The notes below the pieces were generated by a model. It did not search any database. It worked only from the letters and a program-made list of their open reading frames with translations, and was not told where the DNA came from. A program made the translations under genes and the position numbers. A stretch of 64,000 bases of DNA from DASUHT01 sp038230835 (GTDB lineage: Bacteria; Actinomycetota; Thermoleophilia; Gaiellales; JAICJC01). Where the stretch lies: contig JBBRMM010000014.1 in the NCBI GenBank assembly GCA_038230835.1, positions 1 through 64,000 on the forward strand, in the 5' to 3' direction. Shown in pieces: positions 8,555 through 15,261 of this stretch; position 1 is the stretch's first letter; each line of letters starts with the position of its first letter.

Positions 8555-9274
8555 CTACGCGGTTCGCAGCGGCCTTCCAAGCCGTGGATGGCGGTTCGAT
8601 TCCGCTCGCCCGCTCTGGGTGGTTGAGGGAGATCGGCTTCCAGAGCGAGATACAGCCGATTCGGTGGATTCCGGCGTCGACGGTCGCCAGGATGGCATCC
8701 ACGACACTCCGATCGGGTTCGGCCAGCGCTGCCCCCACCATGCCACCGGTCGTGCGACGCCGGTGGCGGCGTCGATGATCTGAGCTTCGGCGCCGGAGGC
8801 GACCAGCGTGGTGCCGTTCGGCGACCAAGCCAGGCTGGGCGCGATGTTGAAGCAGCATTCCTTGCGCTGGGTGACGAGCAGCCGCGCGTCCCTGCCGTCG
8901 GGCAGTGCGGTCCATACCTGCAGCTGCCATCCGTCACCCGACGGGCGAGGAGGATCGCGGAAGTAGGCGATCCGGCCGGCGCTGGGCGACCACAGAACGT
9001 CCCAGCCGCGCACCGCGAGCGTCGTCACGGCTGAACCGTCGGGTCGCACCGAGCACCACCTGACCCGCTGCGCAGAGAACGCGTGGTTGCACTGGTAGGC
9101 GATCCTGCCACCCGGCCACCACGTCAGACCCCAAGCACCTCCAAGCGCCGACTGCCTCGCGACCGTCCGCTGGGTACCGGTGGTCGTGTCCAGGCGCTCG
9201 TTCGAAGCGAACACACTCTCGATCCGAGCGGCGGGCTCCAACCCCTGCGAGATGACCACGTCGACACCGACCAT
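8555..9274 (-). pseudogene. TolB-like beta-propeller fragment
   Basis: The frame shows repeated propeller blades: WGLTWWPGGRIAYQ, VLWSPSAGRIAYF, LAWSPNGTTLVAS. It lacks the signal peptide or membrane anchor these exported proteins normally start with, and its C-terminus reads through the antisense of the tRNA-Gly fragment, so neither end is natural. The real coding part is probably ~8640-9230. It lies head-to-head with a broken ECF sigma gene. I read it as a truncated relic of a sigma/propeller module. Confidence 0.6.
8569..8615 (+). other. attR: 3' fragment of tRNA-Gly (anticodon UCC)
   Basis: The sequence folds as the 3' part of a tRNA. Anticodon stem 8569-8573 pairs with 8581-8585 around loop CTTCCAA (anticodon TCC, 8576-8578). 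T-stem 8590-8594 pairs with 8602-8606 around TTCGATT. The acceptor 3' strand is CGCCCGC (8607-8613) with discriminator T. No matching GCGGGCG acceptor 5' strand or D-arm lies to the left. CCA is not encoded. This is the expected scar of integration into a tRNA gene. Confidence 0.8.
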
Positions 9275-9473
9275 ACCGCCTGGGGCAGTTCCTTGTTCAG
9301 ATGGTGAGGGATCGCGCGCTCGCCGAGGACCTGCTCCAGGAGACGTTCATCTGCGCTATGTGCATGACCTCGACGCGACGACGCTGGCGGAGCTCACCGG
9401 GCGCTCGCCGGCAGCAATCCGAAAGCGCCTCGAACGCGCCTGCAGCGCACTTCTCAAGGAGATTCAGCAGTGA
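9256..9473 (+). pseudogene. ECF sigma factor remnant with internal deletion
   Basis: One frame encodes YRLGQFLVQMVRDRALAED and LLQETFI, the conserved region 2 of ECF sigma factors. After about 9357 another frame continues with HDLDATTLAELTGRS and AAIRKRLERACSALL, the C-terminal region 4 helix-turn-helix. The middle of the gene (regions 2.3-4.1) is missing and the frame changes at the join. The stop overlaps the GTG of the next gene, as in intact sigma/anti-sigma pairs. Not functional as it stands. Confidence 0.7.
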
Positions 9474-9943
9474 GCCTCACGCCTGACGAACAGGTTGTCC
9501 GGGAGTTCCTGCAGCCGCTTCGCACTGTCGAACCTGTACGACGCGGCGAGGGTGCGGCGGACAGGGTCAGACGGCGGTGGTTGGTGCAGGCGGGCGAGCT
9601 CTGCGCGGTCGCGCTCGCGACGGTCGCGGTGGTCGCGGTGGTGGCGCTTCTCGCCCATCGCTCCGCGGCGACGAACGCGCCATCAACCCCACGCCATCCG
9701 AGCGTGTTCACGTTCCTCTCCAGGGGTGGAATCGCGGAGGGTTTGCCCAGTGGCGGGCAGTCTCTGCACTGGCTGGTGCCGCGCCCCCACATCCGCGCAT
9801 ACGGCTGGTCGCCGGACGGTCTCAAAGTCGCCTACCTGGCGGATCACCAGCGAGCGATCGCTCGGACTGAGCACGCGATCGAGCACGTCCATCACCTCGA
9901 TCTCGGCATACGGCCCCCGGTCTTCGTCTCGCCGCTGCCATAG
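9470..9943 (+). CDS. Truncated membrane-anchored anti-sigma/propeller protein
   Basis: Encodes 157 residues from a GTG overlapping the sigma-remnant stop (GTGA), with AAGGA about 10 nt upstream. Residues 1-40 are charged and cytoplasmic-like (DEQVVREFLQPLR), followed by one membrane helix (LCAVALATVAVVAVVALLA) and an extracytoplasmic part with the start of a propeller blade (YGWSPDGLKVAYLAD). Homologous arrangements place a sigma-binding tail inside the cell and a TolB-like sensor outside. It ends after only one blade, so it is probably a C-terminally truncated relic. Function is inferred from context only. Confidence 0.5.
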   Translation: MSLTPDEQVVREFLQPLRTVEPVRRGEGAADRVRRRWLVQAGELCAVALATVAVVAVVALLAHRSAATNAPSTPRHPSVFTFLSRGGIAEGLPSGGQSLHWLVPRPHIRAYGWSPDGLKVAYLADHQRAIARTEHAIEHVHHLDLGIRPPVFVSPLP

Positions 9944-9959
9944 CCGCTCAATCGCATGC

Positions 9960-10300
9960 TGCATCCTCCGCGTTCGCCGCAGAGACGCCAACGCTGCCTA
10001 CAACGCTCGCGGCGGGTTCGCCGACGTGGCGAATCCCGACGCCTGGCTGTTTGGGATCGCCCGTCACCGCCGGCAACCCCGGCGCGCCCCCTGTGTGCAC
10101 GTTCCAGATCACGGATCTGACCTCGCACAGAACGACCACGATCGCCTCTTGGCCTCTTCCTGGCGGGGGCCAGGACGCCGCCTGCGGCGACGGTCAGGTC
10201 AGGTGGTCACCCAGCGGTCGCTTCATCGCCTACAGCACGGATCAACGGGTGATCGTTCCGCTTGATGCCGAACCCACCCGATCTGTGACACGCATCGGGC
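9960..10300 (+). pseudogene. Mosaic of ECF sigma and propeller fragments
   Basis: Around 9985-10065 one frame reads AYNARGGFADVANPDAWLF and GIARHR, the region 2.2-2.4 segment of an ECF sigma factor. Directly after, in another frame, comes CTFQITDLTSHRTTTIA and VRWSPSGRFIAYSTD, the middle of a propeller protein. This is a second, differently truncated copy of the sigma/propeller module, fused by a deletion. No intact gene remains. Confidence 0.6.
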
Positions 10301-10440
10301 ACGCCACAGATCGCCGATCGTGCGATTCGCAGAATCACCTGTTGGAGGCGCCATCCTGCCATCGCCTTCCGATGATAAGTCGGGAGGCCGCCGCCAGGTG
10401 CGGCCCACGACCCCACGCGAACACCCCCGGAGGCACGACG

Positions 10441-10599
10441 ATGCACCAGTTCATTCGATCAGCCCGCGACGAGTCCGGCCAGACGATGGCGGAGTACGCC
10501 GTCGTGCTCGCGGTGATCACCGTCGCAGTCGTCGTCGCCCTCGGCCTGCTCAGCAGCGCCATCAGCGCCCAGCTATCCAGCGTCATCGGCGTCCTGTAA
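10441..10599 (+). CDS. Flp-type (type IVb) pilin
   Basis: Encodes 52 residues with the Flp pilin signature: a short charged leader, DESGQTMAEYAVVLAVITV and a single hydrophobic helix continuing VAVVVALGLLSS. Prepilin peptidase would cut after the Gly of SGQ, leaving Glu5-Tyr6 in the mature chain. GGAGG lies ~8 nt before the ATG. In Tad systems such pilins form adhesive fibres assembled by an ATPase and inner-membrane platform. No Tad assembly gene (tadA, tadB, cpaB, prepilin peptidase) is present in the window, so this is an orphan locus relying on machinery elsewhere. Upstream DNA is module debris. Confidence 0.85.
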   Translation: MHQFIRSARDESGQTMAEYAVVLAVITVAVVVALGLLSSAISAQLSSVIGVL

Positions 10600-10619
10600 C
10601 ACCTGGACGGCCGCTCTAC

Positions 10620-10636
10620 GGCACGACCACCGTGCC
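10620..10636 (+). terminator. Possible terminator after the Flp pilin
   Basis: GGCACG (10620-10625) and CGTGCC (10631-10636) form a perfect 6-bp stem with a 5-nt loop, 20 nt after the pilin stop and followed by a TTCCCCC tract. There is no strong T run, so termination is only likely. Confidence 0.35.
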
Positions 10637-10699
10637 TTCCCCCGGCCGTAGCCCTCCCGCCTCCTTCGCCTCGTGGCTCGAACGGACCCTCCGCGACCT

Positions 10700-11422
10700 C
10701 TAGCGATCGGCCCACGCCGTCGGTGGCGCTGATCCATTCTCTCCCGCGCTGGTCATCTCGCGAACGACGTCGATGAACGGCTGCGGTCGACGTTCCGTCC
10801 ACAGATGCCCCGCCCCGGGAATCGCGACGACCACCGCTCCGGGGATGATCGCGGCGAGGTGGGCCACCTCGCGGCGCACGAACCAGTCTCGCGCAGGGGC
10901 AAAGACAACGGTGGGTGCCTTGATGCACGGCAGCGCTGATCTGAGATCGACGCGGCCCAGTTCGCTCGACGCACTGACCAGGTTGCGCTTCTCCGCGGCG
11001 AGCGCCCACCCCGACACGGTCTCGCCGCGACTGAGGCCGCGCGCTCGCACACCGCGAAACATCGTGGCCTGCAGCGCCGCGAGCCGACGCGGCACGCGGC
11101 GCCGAACGCCGGACAGAGCAAGACCGGAGACGAGGTCGGGATGTTCGGCCGCGAGGAGGGCGGCGACGTAGCCTCCATAGGACACTCCGCCGACGACCGC
11201 CACCAGGTCGTGGGAACGGAGGAACGCAGCGCACGCGTCGACGGCCGCGTCGAGGCCGCCTGCCTCTGACCGAGAGCGACCCAACCCCGGAAGGTCGGGA
11301 GCCAGGACGAGAAGGTCGCGCAACGCCTCTGTCTGCGGTCGCCACATCCCGTGATCCAGTCCGAGCGCATGAAGCAGCAGCACTGCCCGCCTGGAAGAGC
11401 TGCCTGTCTGCAGGACGAACAC
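10700..11422 (-). CDS. Alpha/beta hydrolase
   Basis: Encodes about 240 residues (GTG at 11422; a TTG precedes it) with the alpha/beta hydrolase fold. An oxyanion loop HALGLDHGMW follows strand 3, PDLPGLGRS precedes the nucleophile elbow GVSYGG (Ser in G-x-S-x-G), Asp lies in APARDWF and His in GAGHLW. The triad is complete, so it should be an active hydrolase of esters or similar small substrates; close relatives include 3-oxoadipate enol-lactonase-like and esterase-like proteins, and the substrate cannot be told. It is a single gene, convergent with the pilin, with no partner. Confidence 0.8.
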   Translation of the reverse strand: MFVLQTGSSSRRAVLLLHALGLDHGMWRPQTEALRDLLVLAPDLPGLGRSRSEAGGLDAAVDACAAFLRSHDLVAVVGGVSYGGYVAALLAAEHPDLVSGLALSGVRRRVPRRLAALQATMFRGVRARGLSRGETVSGWALAAEKRNLVSASSELGRVDLRSALPCIKAPTVVFAPARDWFVRREVAHLAAIIPGAVVVAIPGAGHLWTERRPQPFIDVVREMTSAGENGSAPPTAWADR

Positions 11423-11547
11423 CAAGCGGAGACGATACCCGGACGTGCCGGGCTGCCCGCATCAACCACGGCGCATTCGCGCGCCACCGGACAGCGAGCC
11501 GGCCCAGAACTCGCGCCACTCGTGCTGCGCGGCGTGGGTCAGCCGTG

Positions 11548-11577
11548 GTGATCAGCATCGCGTGGTAGCCTGATCAC
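11548..11577. promoter_or_regulatory. Inverted repeat upstream of the hydrolase gene
   Basis: GTGATCAG (11548-11555) and CTGATCAC (11570-11577) form perfect 8-bp arms around 14 nt. It lies ~125 nt upstream of the minus-strand hydrolase start in a 330-nt gap between divergent genes, so it could be an operator or part of a leader. The rest of 11423-11752 shows no gene. Confidence 0.3.
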
Positions 11578-11752
11578 GCGGTCGCCTGTTGGTCGATGCG
11601 CGGAGCGCGTAGAGCCGGCCTGGCCCAATCCAGGCGCTCGGGCGCTGGCCACACCCCTCGACGCGACCGGCGCCCCCCTAGATCACTCGCACTGCTGGCC
11701 CACACCGCCAGCCGGCGTGAGGCGTGGGCGAATACCCGAGAGGAGCACCACG

Positions 11753-12007
11753 ATGTCGCACCTGTGTGAATGGCCCAGAGGGTCGGGCTGCAACAAGCTG
11801 CAGCCCGAGACGTACCACCTGCCCGGCCTCCCGACGGCCGTCAAGCTCTGCCGCCGACACTCCGAGGAATGGGACTGGCTACTCGACCACGACCCAAGCA
11901 AGCTCTTCGAAACCTTCGGCTTGCCGGTTCCAGCCGATGTACGAGCGCATCAAGAACCAACCGTCCTGCCGGAAGCCCCACCCGAACTCGACCCAACATC
12001 GCCCTGA
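11753..12007 (+). CDS. Small Cys/His-containing hypothetical protein
   Basis: Encodes 84 residues with a good binding site (GAGGAGC, 6 nt before the ATG). Near the start are CEWPRGSGC and later LCRRHSEEW; the C-x7-C and C-x-x-H spacing could bind a metal ion. The C-terminus is acidic and Pro-rich (PPELDP). No family is recognised. It is a single gene between two minus-strand genes. Confidence 0.6.
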   Translation: MSHLCEWPRGSGCNKLQPETYHLPGLPTAVKLCRRHSEEWDWLLDHDPSKLFETFGLPVPADVRAHQEPTVLPEAPPELDPTSP

Positions 12008-12088
12008 GCCCAGCGGTCGAACGCGACAACGGGACGAGAACGTCCGTTTCGGAGCCGCCGCGCTCTCGTCGACTCGGTGGCTCCCGGG

Positions 12089-12367
12089 TTAGCCCTGGAT
12101 CACGTTGTGCACGTGGGAGGGCATCGGCGGCGCGCCCATCTCGATGCCGAGCCCGGCGAGGATCGGAACCAGCGTCTGGCCGAACACCTCGAACTGTTCC
12201 TTCGACTCCCAGATGTCGAACACCTGGATCTCGCCGTCGGATTCGAGCGCCACATGGTAGGTGCGTCCCGCGGGTGCCCCCGCTCCGGCAACCTCGAGCT
12301 GGCGGATCGCCTCGTTGTACTTGTCCGGTGTGAAGCCGGAGTGCGCGAAGTAGAAGCCAAGAGCCAT
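12089..12367 (-). CDS. Dimeric alpha/beta-barrel (ABM-like) protein
   Basis: Encodes 92 residues; AAGGCGG lies ~6 nt before the ATG at 12367. The strand-helix pattern fits the ABM / dimeric ferredoxin-like fold: HSGFTPDKYNEAIRQLE, TYHVALESDGEIQVFDIWE, SKEQFEVFGQTLVPILA. DIWESKEQFE is typical of small proteins often annotated as antibiotic biosynthesis monooxygenase-like. They usually act as cofactor-free oxygenases or heme-handling or ligand-binding proteins; the substrate is unknown. It stands alone. Confidence 0.65.
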   Translation of the reverse strand: MALGFYFAHSGFTPDKYNEAIRQLEVAGAGAPAGRTYHVALESDGEIQVFDIWESKEQFEVFGQTLVPILAGLGIEMGAPPMPSHVHNVIQG

Positions 12368-12944
12368 CGGGTGCCGCCTTGTCTGCGCGGATGAGCCCCG
12401 CGCGATCGTCATGGACCGGACCGTGAGGCCGACCGTATCACTACCACCGCTCCCGGCACACGCGACACGCCGCCGGCAACTCTGCTGGGACCAGCGAGGC
12501 CAGACTCGCACCCCACCGCCCGGCCCACCCGACTGGGGCATCCCGACGCCTGAAAGCCAGCCCAGACAGTGGGCACGCTCGAGACGCCGCCACTGACCTC
12601 CCACACGAACGACGCTGCCGGCTCAACCCAGCCGCAATACGGGCCACGTCACGTCGTGCGCGAGAGCCGGCTCGCCACCCATCGCAGGAGGCAAGACGGA
12701 CATTCCCATGTCACGGAGATCCCCCTCCGGGCCTGAACCGGGCGCGAGTTACCCGTCCGCCCGCGGCACTCCCAAGTGTCCGAGCCTGTGATAATAACTG
12801 CAAATCCTTTGTAAGGAACAGGAAGAGGTACTGGGGGCGTAGGCCTTCAAACTGGAACACGCCGGTTTCAAGCGCGATCCCCCTCCCACCCTCGAACCGG
12901 ACGCTCCAACATCCCTCCGCCGGCCGCTCGGCGTAAGATCCTCT
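12368..12944. other. Gene-free stretch with an AT-rich patch
   Basis: No supported gene. Around 12785-12825 the sequence is unusually AT-rich for this genome and includes TGATAATAACTGCAAATCC and the inverted repeat TCCTT-TGT-AAGGA (12808-12820). A minus-strand frame from a GTG near 12860 is open for ~48 codons but matches nothing I know. It could be a mobile-element or attachment-site relic or an RNA gene. Confidence 0.4.
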
Positions 12945-13018
12945 CCCAGCTTCGGCTGGGCCCGGACGCCCCGTAACTGCGCACCCCCCTCCGCGTGGGC
13001 GCGGGGCGTCCCCCTTTT
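12945..13018 (+). terminator. Tandem hairpins ending in a T run
   Basis: The first hairpin is CCCAGC-TTCG-GCTGGG (12945-12960), a stable UUCG tetraloop. The second has perfect 10-bp arms GGACGCCCCG (12964-12973) and CGGGGCGTCC (13002-13011), then CCC and TTTT (13015-13018). This looks like an intrinsic terminator on the plus strand, but no plus-strand gene ends just upstream, so it may close an unrecognised RNA or be bidirectional for the minus-strand gene at 13098. Confidence 0.5.
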
Positions 13019-13097
13019 CCTGGGTAGTCGCAACCGCCGAGGGGGCTCGCCGTCGCCGAGCCAGGCGAGCCCCCGGAGGATCAGCGACGTTACGGGA

Positions 13098-13262
13098 TCA
13101 CAGCCACCCCCTGCGTCGCGCGATGCGCAGGGCCAGGCTCACAAGGATGACCGCGGCGTAACCGATCAAGAAGGATCCAGTTGCGAGCGCCACGACCCAA
13201 CCGACCATCACCCCGACCACCACCCACGCGATGAGCGTCGCGATCCGGTGGACTCGAGTCAT
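13098..13262 (-). CDS. Small two-helix membrane protein
   Basis: Encodes 54 residues with two hydrophobic helices (IATLIAWVVVGVMVGWVVA and FLIGYAAVILVSLALRIA) separated by a short Gly/Ser turn and ending in a basic ARRRGW tail. The basic N- and C-termini would face the cytoplasm. Its ATG overlaps the stop of the upstream Arg-rich gene (ATGA), so the two form a coupled pair. No family is recognised. Confidence 0.65.
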   Translation of the reverse strand: MTRVHRIATLIAWVVVGVMVGWVVALATGSFLIGYAAVILVSLALRIARRRGWL

Positions 13263-13663
13263 CCACGCAGTATGGTGGGCGGTCCATCCAACCGCCGAGG
13301 GACGGCGCCGGCCGGCCCGCCACCTCGCCTCGTCGAGTGTTCGCTGGTCGGCGGTGCCGAAGCCGCATCGCGCTGACCGACGGTTCGACTACTCGGACGG
13401 CACGCCGCGCGAGCGCCGTACGCGCGGACCGATCCCGGGCGGCGGCTCGACCGACTCCCGGCTACTGCTTCGAGAGAGTGCGCGACTGTGGGTTCCGCAG
13501 ATGCCCCCGCCGTATCTCGCACCGCTGCCTCTCGACGTCGCCGTTTTCGAACCTCGGCAGCGGTCGCCGACTGGCGCCCGGACGTCACGCGCGCCCGCGC
13601 ACGCTCAGCCTCCACGACCTTCACAGCCCGCCGATCGACCGGAAGGTGGATCAGGTCTCCCAT
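13259..13663 (-). CDS. Arg-rich hypothetical protein, MGDLI type
   Basis: Encodes 134 residues starting MGDLIHLPVDRRAVKVVEAE, then a basic helix and a long Ser/Arg/Gly-rich tail. The start is similar to the small protein at 1987-2271 in the integrated element. No domain is recognised. It is translationally coupled to the two-helix membrane protein downstream. It may be a basic cytoplasmic partner of that protein, but nothing shows this directly. The tail could be partly shadow coding. Confidence 0.5.
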   Translation of the reverse strand: MGDLIHLPVDRRAVKVVEAERARARVTSGRQSATAAEVRKRRRREAAVRDTAGASAEPTVAHSLEAVAGSRSSRRPGSVRAYGARAACRPSSRTVGQRDAASAPPTSEHSTRRGGGPAGAVPRRLDGPPTILRG

Positions 13664-13749
13664 ACCCAGGAGTCTGGCGGCCGTCGCAGACGGGTGGCCT
13701 CCGGTCGTCCTGGCGTATGCTCAGGGCCGATTACGAACCGGGAGGCGCC

Positions 13750-13863
13750 ATGATGGACACGCCCGGAGCGCTGAGAGTGCCGAAGGACTACTTCGGTGAG
13801 TCCGTAGCGTTGCGATACGGCGAGGACGAGGCGGAGATGTTCGACCGTGCAGTCGGTGCATGA
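13750..13863 (+). pseudogene. 5' fragment of a class I methyltransferase
   Basis: The 37-codon frame has a good GGGAGG site and reads VPKDYFGESVALRYGEDEAE then MFD. This is the usual N-terminus of SAM-dependent methyltransferases, which would continue to the glycine-rich SAM motif. Here it stops after 37 residues, and the ATG of the nitronate monooxygenase overlaps its end. The remainder was probably replaced when the downstream gene arrived. Confidence 0.6.
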
Positions 13864-14933
13864 CGACTCCTCTCGGGCGCGCCGACGTCTTTTGCCGCCG
13901 TTTCGGTTTGCGGTTGCCGATCCTTCTTGCGCCGATGGCCGGTGTCAGCCCGCCGTCACTGTCGATCGCGGTCGCCAATGCAGGCGGCCTCGGATCGTGC
14001 GGTGCGCTTCTGTTGTCGCCGGCTGAGATCGAGGCATGGGTCGAGCAGGTGCGGGCCGCCAGCGATGGCGGCTTCCAGCTCAACCTGTGGATTCCCGAAC
14101 CGGCACCGCCTCGGCGCGATGCCGCGCAGGAAGCGCGGGTGCGCGATTTTCTCGGCCGGTGGGGACCGGCCGTGCCGGACGACGCCGGCGATGCGACGCC
14201 GCCCGATTTTGCGGCGCAGTGTCAGGCGCTTCTCGAAGCGGCGCCCCCGATCGTCTCGTCCGTGATGGGACTGTTCCCGCCGGAGTTCGTGACCGCGATC
14301 AAGGCCCGCGGGATTGCCTGGTTCGCCAACATCTCCACGGTGGCCGAGGCCCGCGCAGCCGCGGCGGCGGGGGCTGACGTCGTCGTGGCTCAAGGGATGG
14401 AGGCCGGTGGACATCGCGGCTGCTTCGACGCCGCCCAAGCGGAGGCGCAGATGGTCGGCCTTTTCTCCTTGCTCCCGGCGGTGGCCGACGCGGTGCGGAT
14501 CCCGGTGGTGGCGACCGGGGGCATCGCCGATGCCCGCGGCATCGCCGCCGCCCTGCTGTTGGGCGCCAGCGCCGTCCAGATCGGCACGGGATTCCTCCGT
14601 TGCCCCGAAGCCGGGCTGTCACCGGCGTGGGCAGACGAGTTGGGCGCCACGGCACCGGAGGAGACGCGGATCAGCCGGGTCTTCAGCGGCCGCGCCGGCC
14701 GCAGCATCGCCACCGACTACGTTCGCGCGGCGACGGCGCCCGACGCGCCAAGACCGGCACCCTATCCCGTACAACGGGCACTCACAGCCCCGCTGCGCGC
14801 CGCCGGGCAGACTGCGGGCGACGTGCAGCGCATGCAGGCCTGGGCCGGCCAGTCCGCAGCCATGGCCCAGGCCAAGCCCGCGGCCGAGATCATGCGCGAA
14901 CTATGGGACGGAACCCAGGCGCTGCTGGCCTGA
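13860..14933 (+). CDS. Nitronate monooxygenase (2-nitropropane dioxygenase family)
   Basis: Encodes 357 residues of an FMN-dependent TIM-barrel oxidase. Visible motifs are LPILLAPMAGVSPPSL near the N-terminus (FMN contact), VVAQGMEAGGHRGCF with the catalytic His, and VVATGGIADARGIAAAL followed by LGASAVQIGTGFL, which holds the FMN phosphate. Family members oxidise alkyl nitronates such as propionate-3-nitronate. Length is normal and the gene looks intact. Style (Ala/Asp-rich, RPAPYPVQRALTAPLR) recalls proteobacterial homologues, so transfer is possible. It has replaced most of a methyltransferase gene, whose 5' end and ribosome binding site remain in front. Confidence 0.88.
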   Translation: MTTPLGRADVFCRRFGLRLPILLAPMAGVSPPSLSIAVANAGGLGSCGALLLSPAEIEAWVEQVRAASDGGFQLNLWIPEPAPPRRDAAQEARVRDFLGRWGPAVPDDAGDATPPDFAAQCQALLEAAPPIVSSVMGLFPPEFVTAIKARGIAWFANISTVAEARAAAAAGADVVVAQGMEAGGHRGCFDAAQAEAQMVGLFSLLPAVADAVRIPVVATGGIADARGIAAALLLGASAVQIGTGFLRCPEAGLSPAWADELGATAPEETRISRVFSGRAGRSIATDYVRAATAPDAPRPAPYPVQRALTAPLRAAGQTAGDVQRMQAWAGQSAAMAQAKPAAEIMRELWDGTQALLA

Positions 14934-15261
14934 CCCGCATCCCATCGATTCGTGCGAGATCTCGCTGGTCAGGCGCTGCTTGCGGCGAAGCGCCGCACCG
15001 AGCCGGCCCAGAAAGTGCGTCGAGGGTGGCGGCGAGTACGGACGCCCCTCCTTCGCTTCGCGCGAGCCGGCGCGACAGCGCGAGGCCAAGCCCATCGCCA
15101 CCAGCGCCCCGATGGCGTTCGTTCGGTGCTTCGTTGTCTCGTCGAACTTTGCGTGCGGTCACCGGGTGCGGGGCGATAGTCGGCCTTCGGTGGTCGTCCA
15201 GCGCGTCGGTAGTTCATCGTGGTGCTCAATCTTTCGGTTTGCGGCGCCGATAGCGGACTAC
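14934..15261. other. 328-nt gap with a short GC hairpin
   Basis: No gene is supported. GCGGCG-AAG-CGCCGC (14982-14996) forms a perfect 6-bp hairpin about 50 nt after the nitronate monooxygenase stop but has no T run. The remainder should hold the promoter of the c-di-GMP gene; no clear -35/-10 pair was found. Confidence 0.4.

Larger units (their letters stand above)
1..8615. mobile_element. Right part of an integrated element ending at tRNA-Gly
   Basis: The right boundary is set by a 3' tRNA-Gly(UCC) fragment at 8569-8615, which lacks any D-arm or 5' acceptor half to its left. A tyrosine recombinase gene ends 55 nt before it and points toward it. When an element inserts into the 3' half of a tRNA gene, one end keeps a whole tRNA and the other keeps only the 3' fragment; with the tRNA on the plus strand, the intact copy is expected at the left end, outside the window. 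Contents: MFS transporter (frameshifted), small unknown genes, winged-helix and excisionase-like proteins, topoisomerase VI-like subunits and the integrase. No conjugation, capsid or replicase gene is recognisable, so it may be a plasmid-like or satellite element. The extent to the left is unknown. Confidence 0.75.

Noticed and set aside
8569..8615. Complete tRNA-Gly gene
   Set aside because: The 5' acceptor strand and D-arm are missing, so it is only the 3' fragment.
12711..12860. Minus-strand coding frame (~48 codons from a GTG near 12860) in the AT-rich patch
   Set aside because: No binding site, no standard N-terminus and no recognisable fold; more likely a non-coding relic.
13098..13663. 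Toxin-antitoxin pair
   Set aside because: Two small overlapping genes superficially suggest this, but neither resembles a known toxin or antitoxin; kept as an unknown pair.
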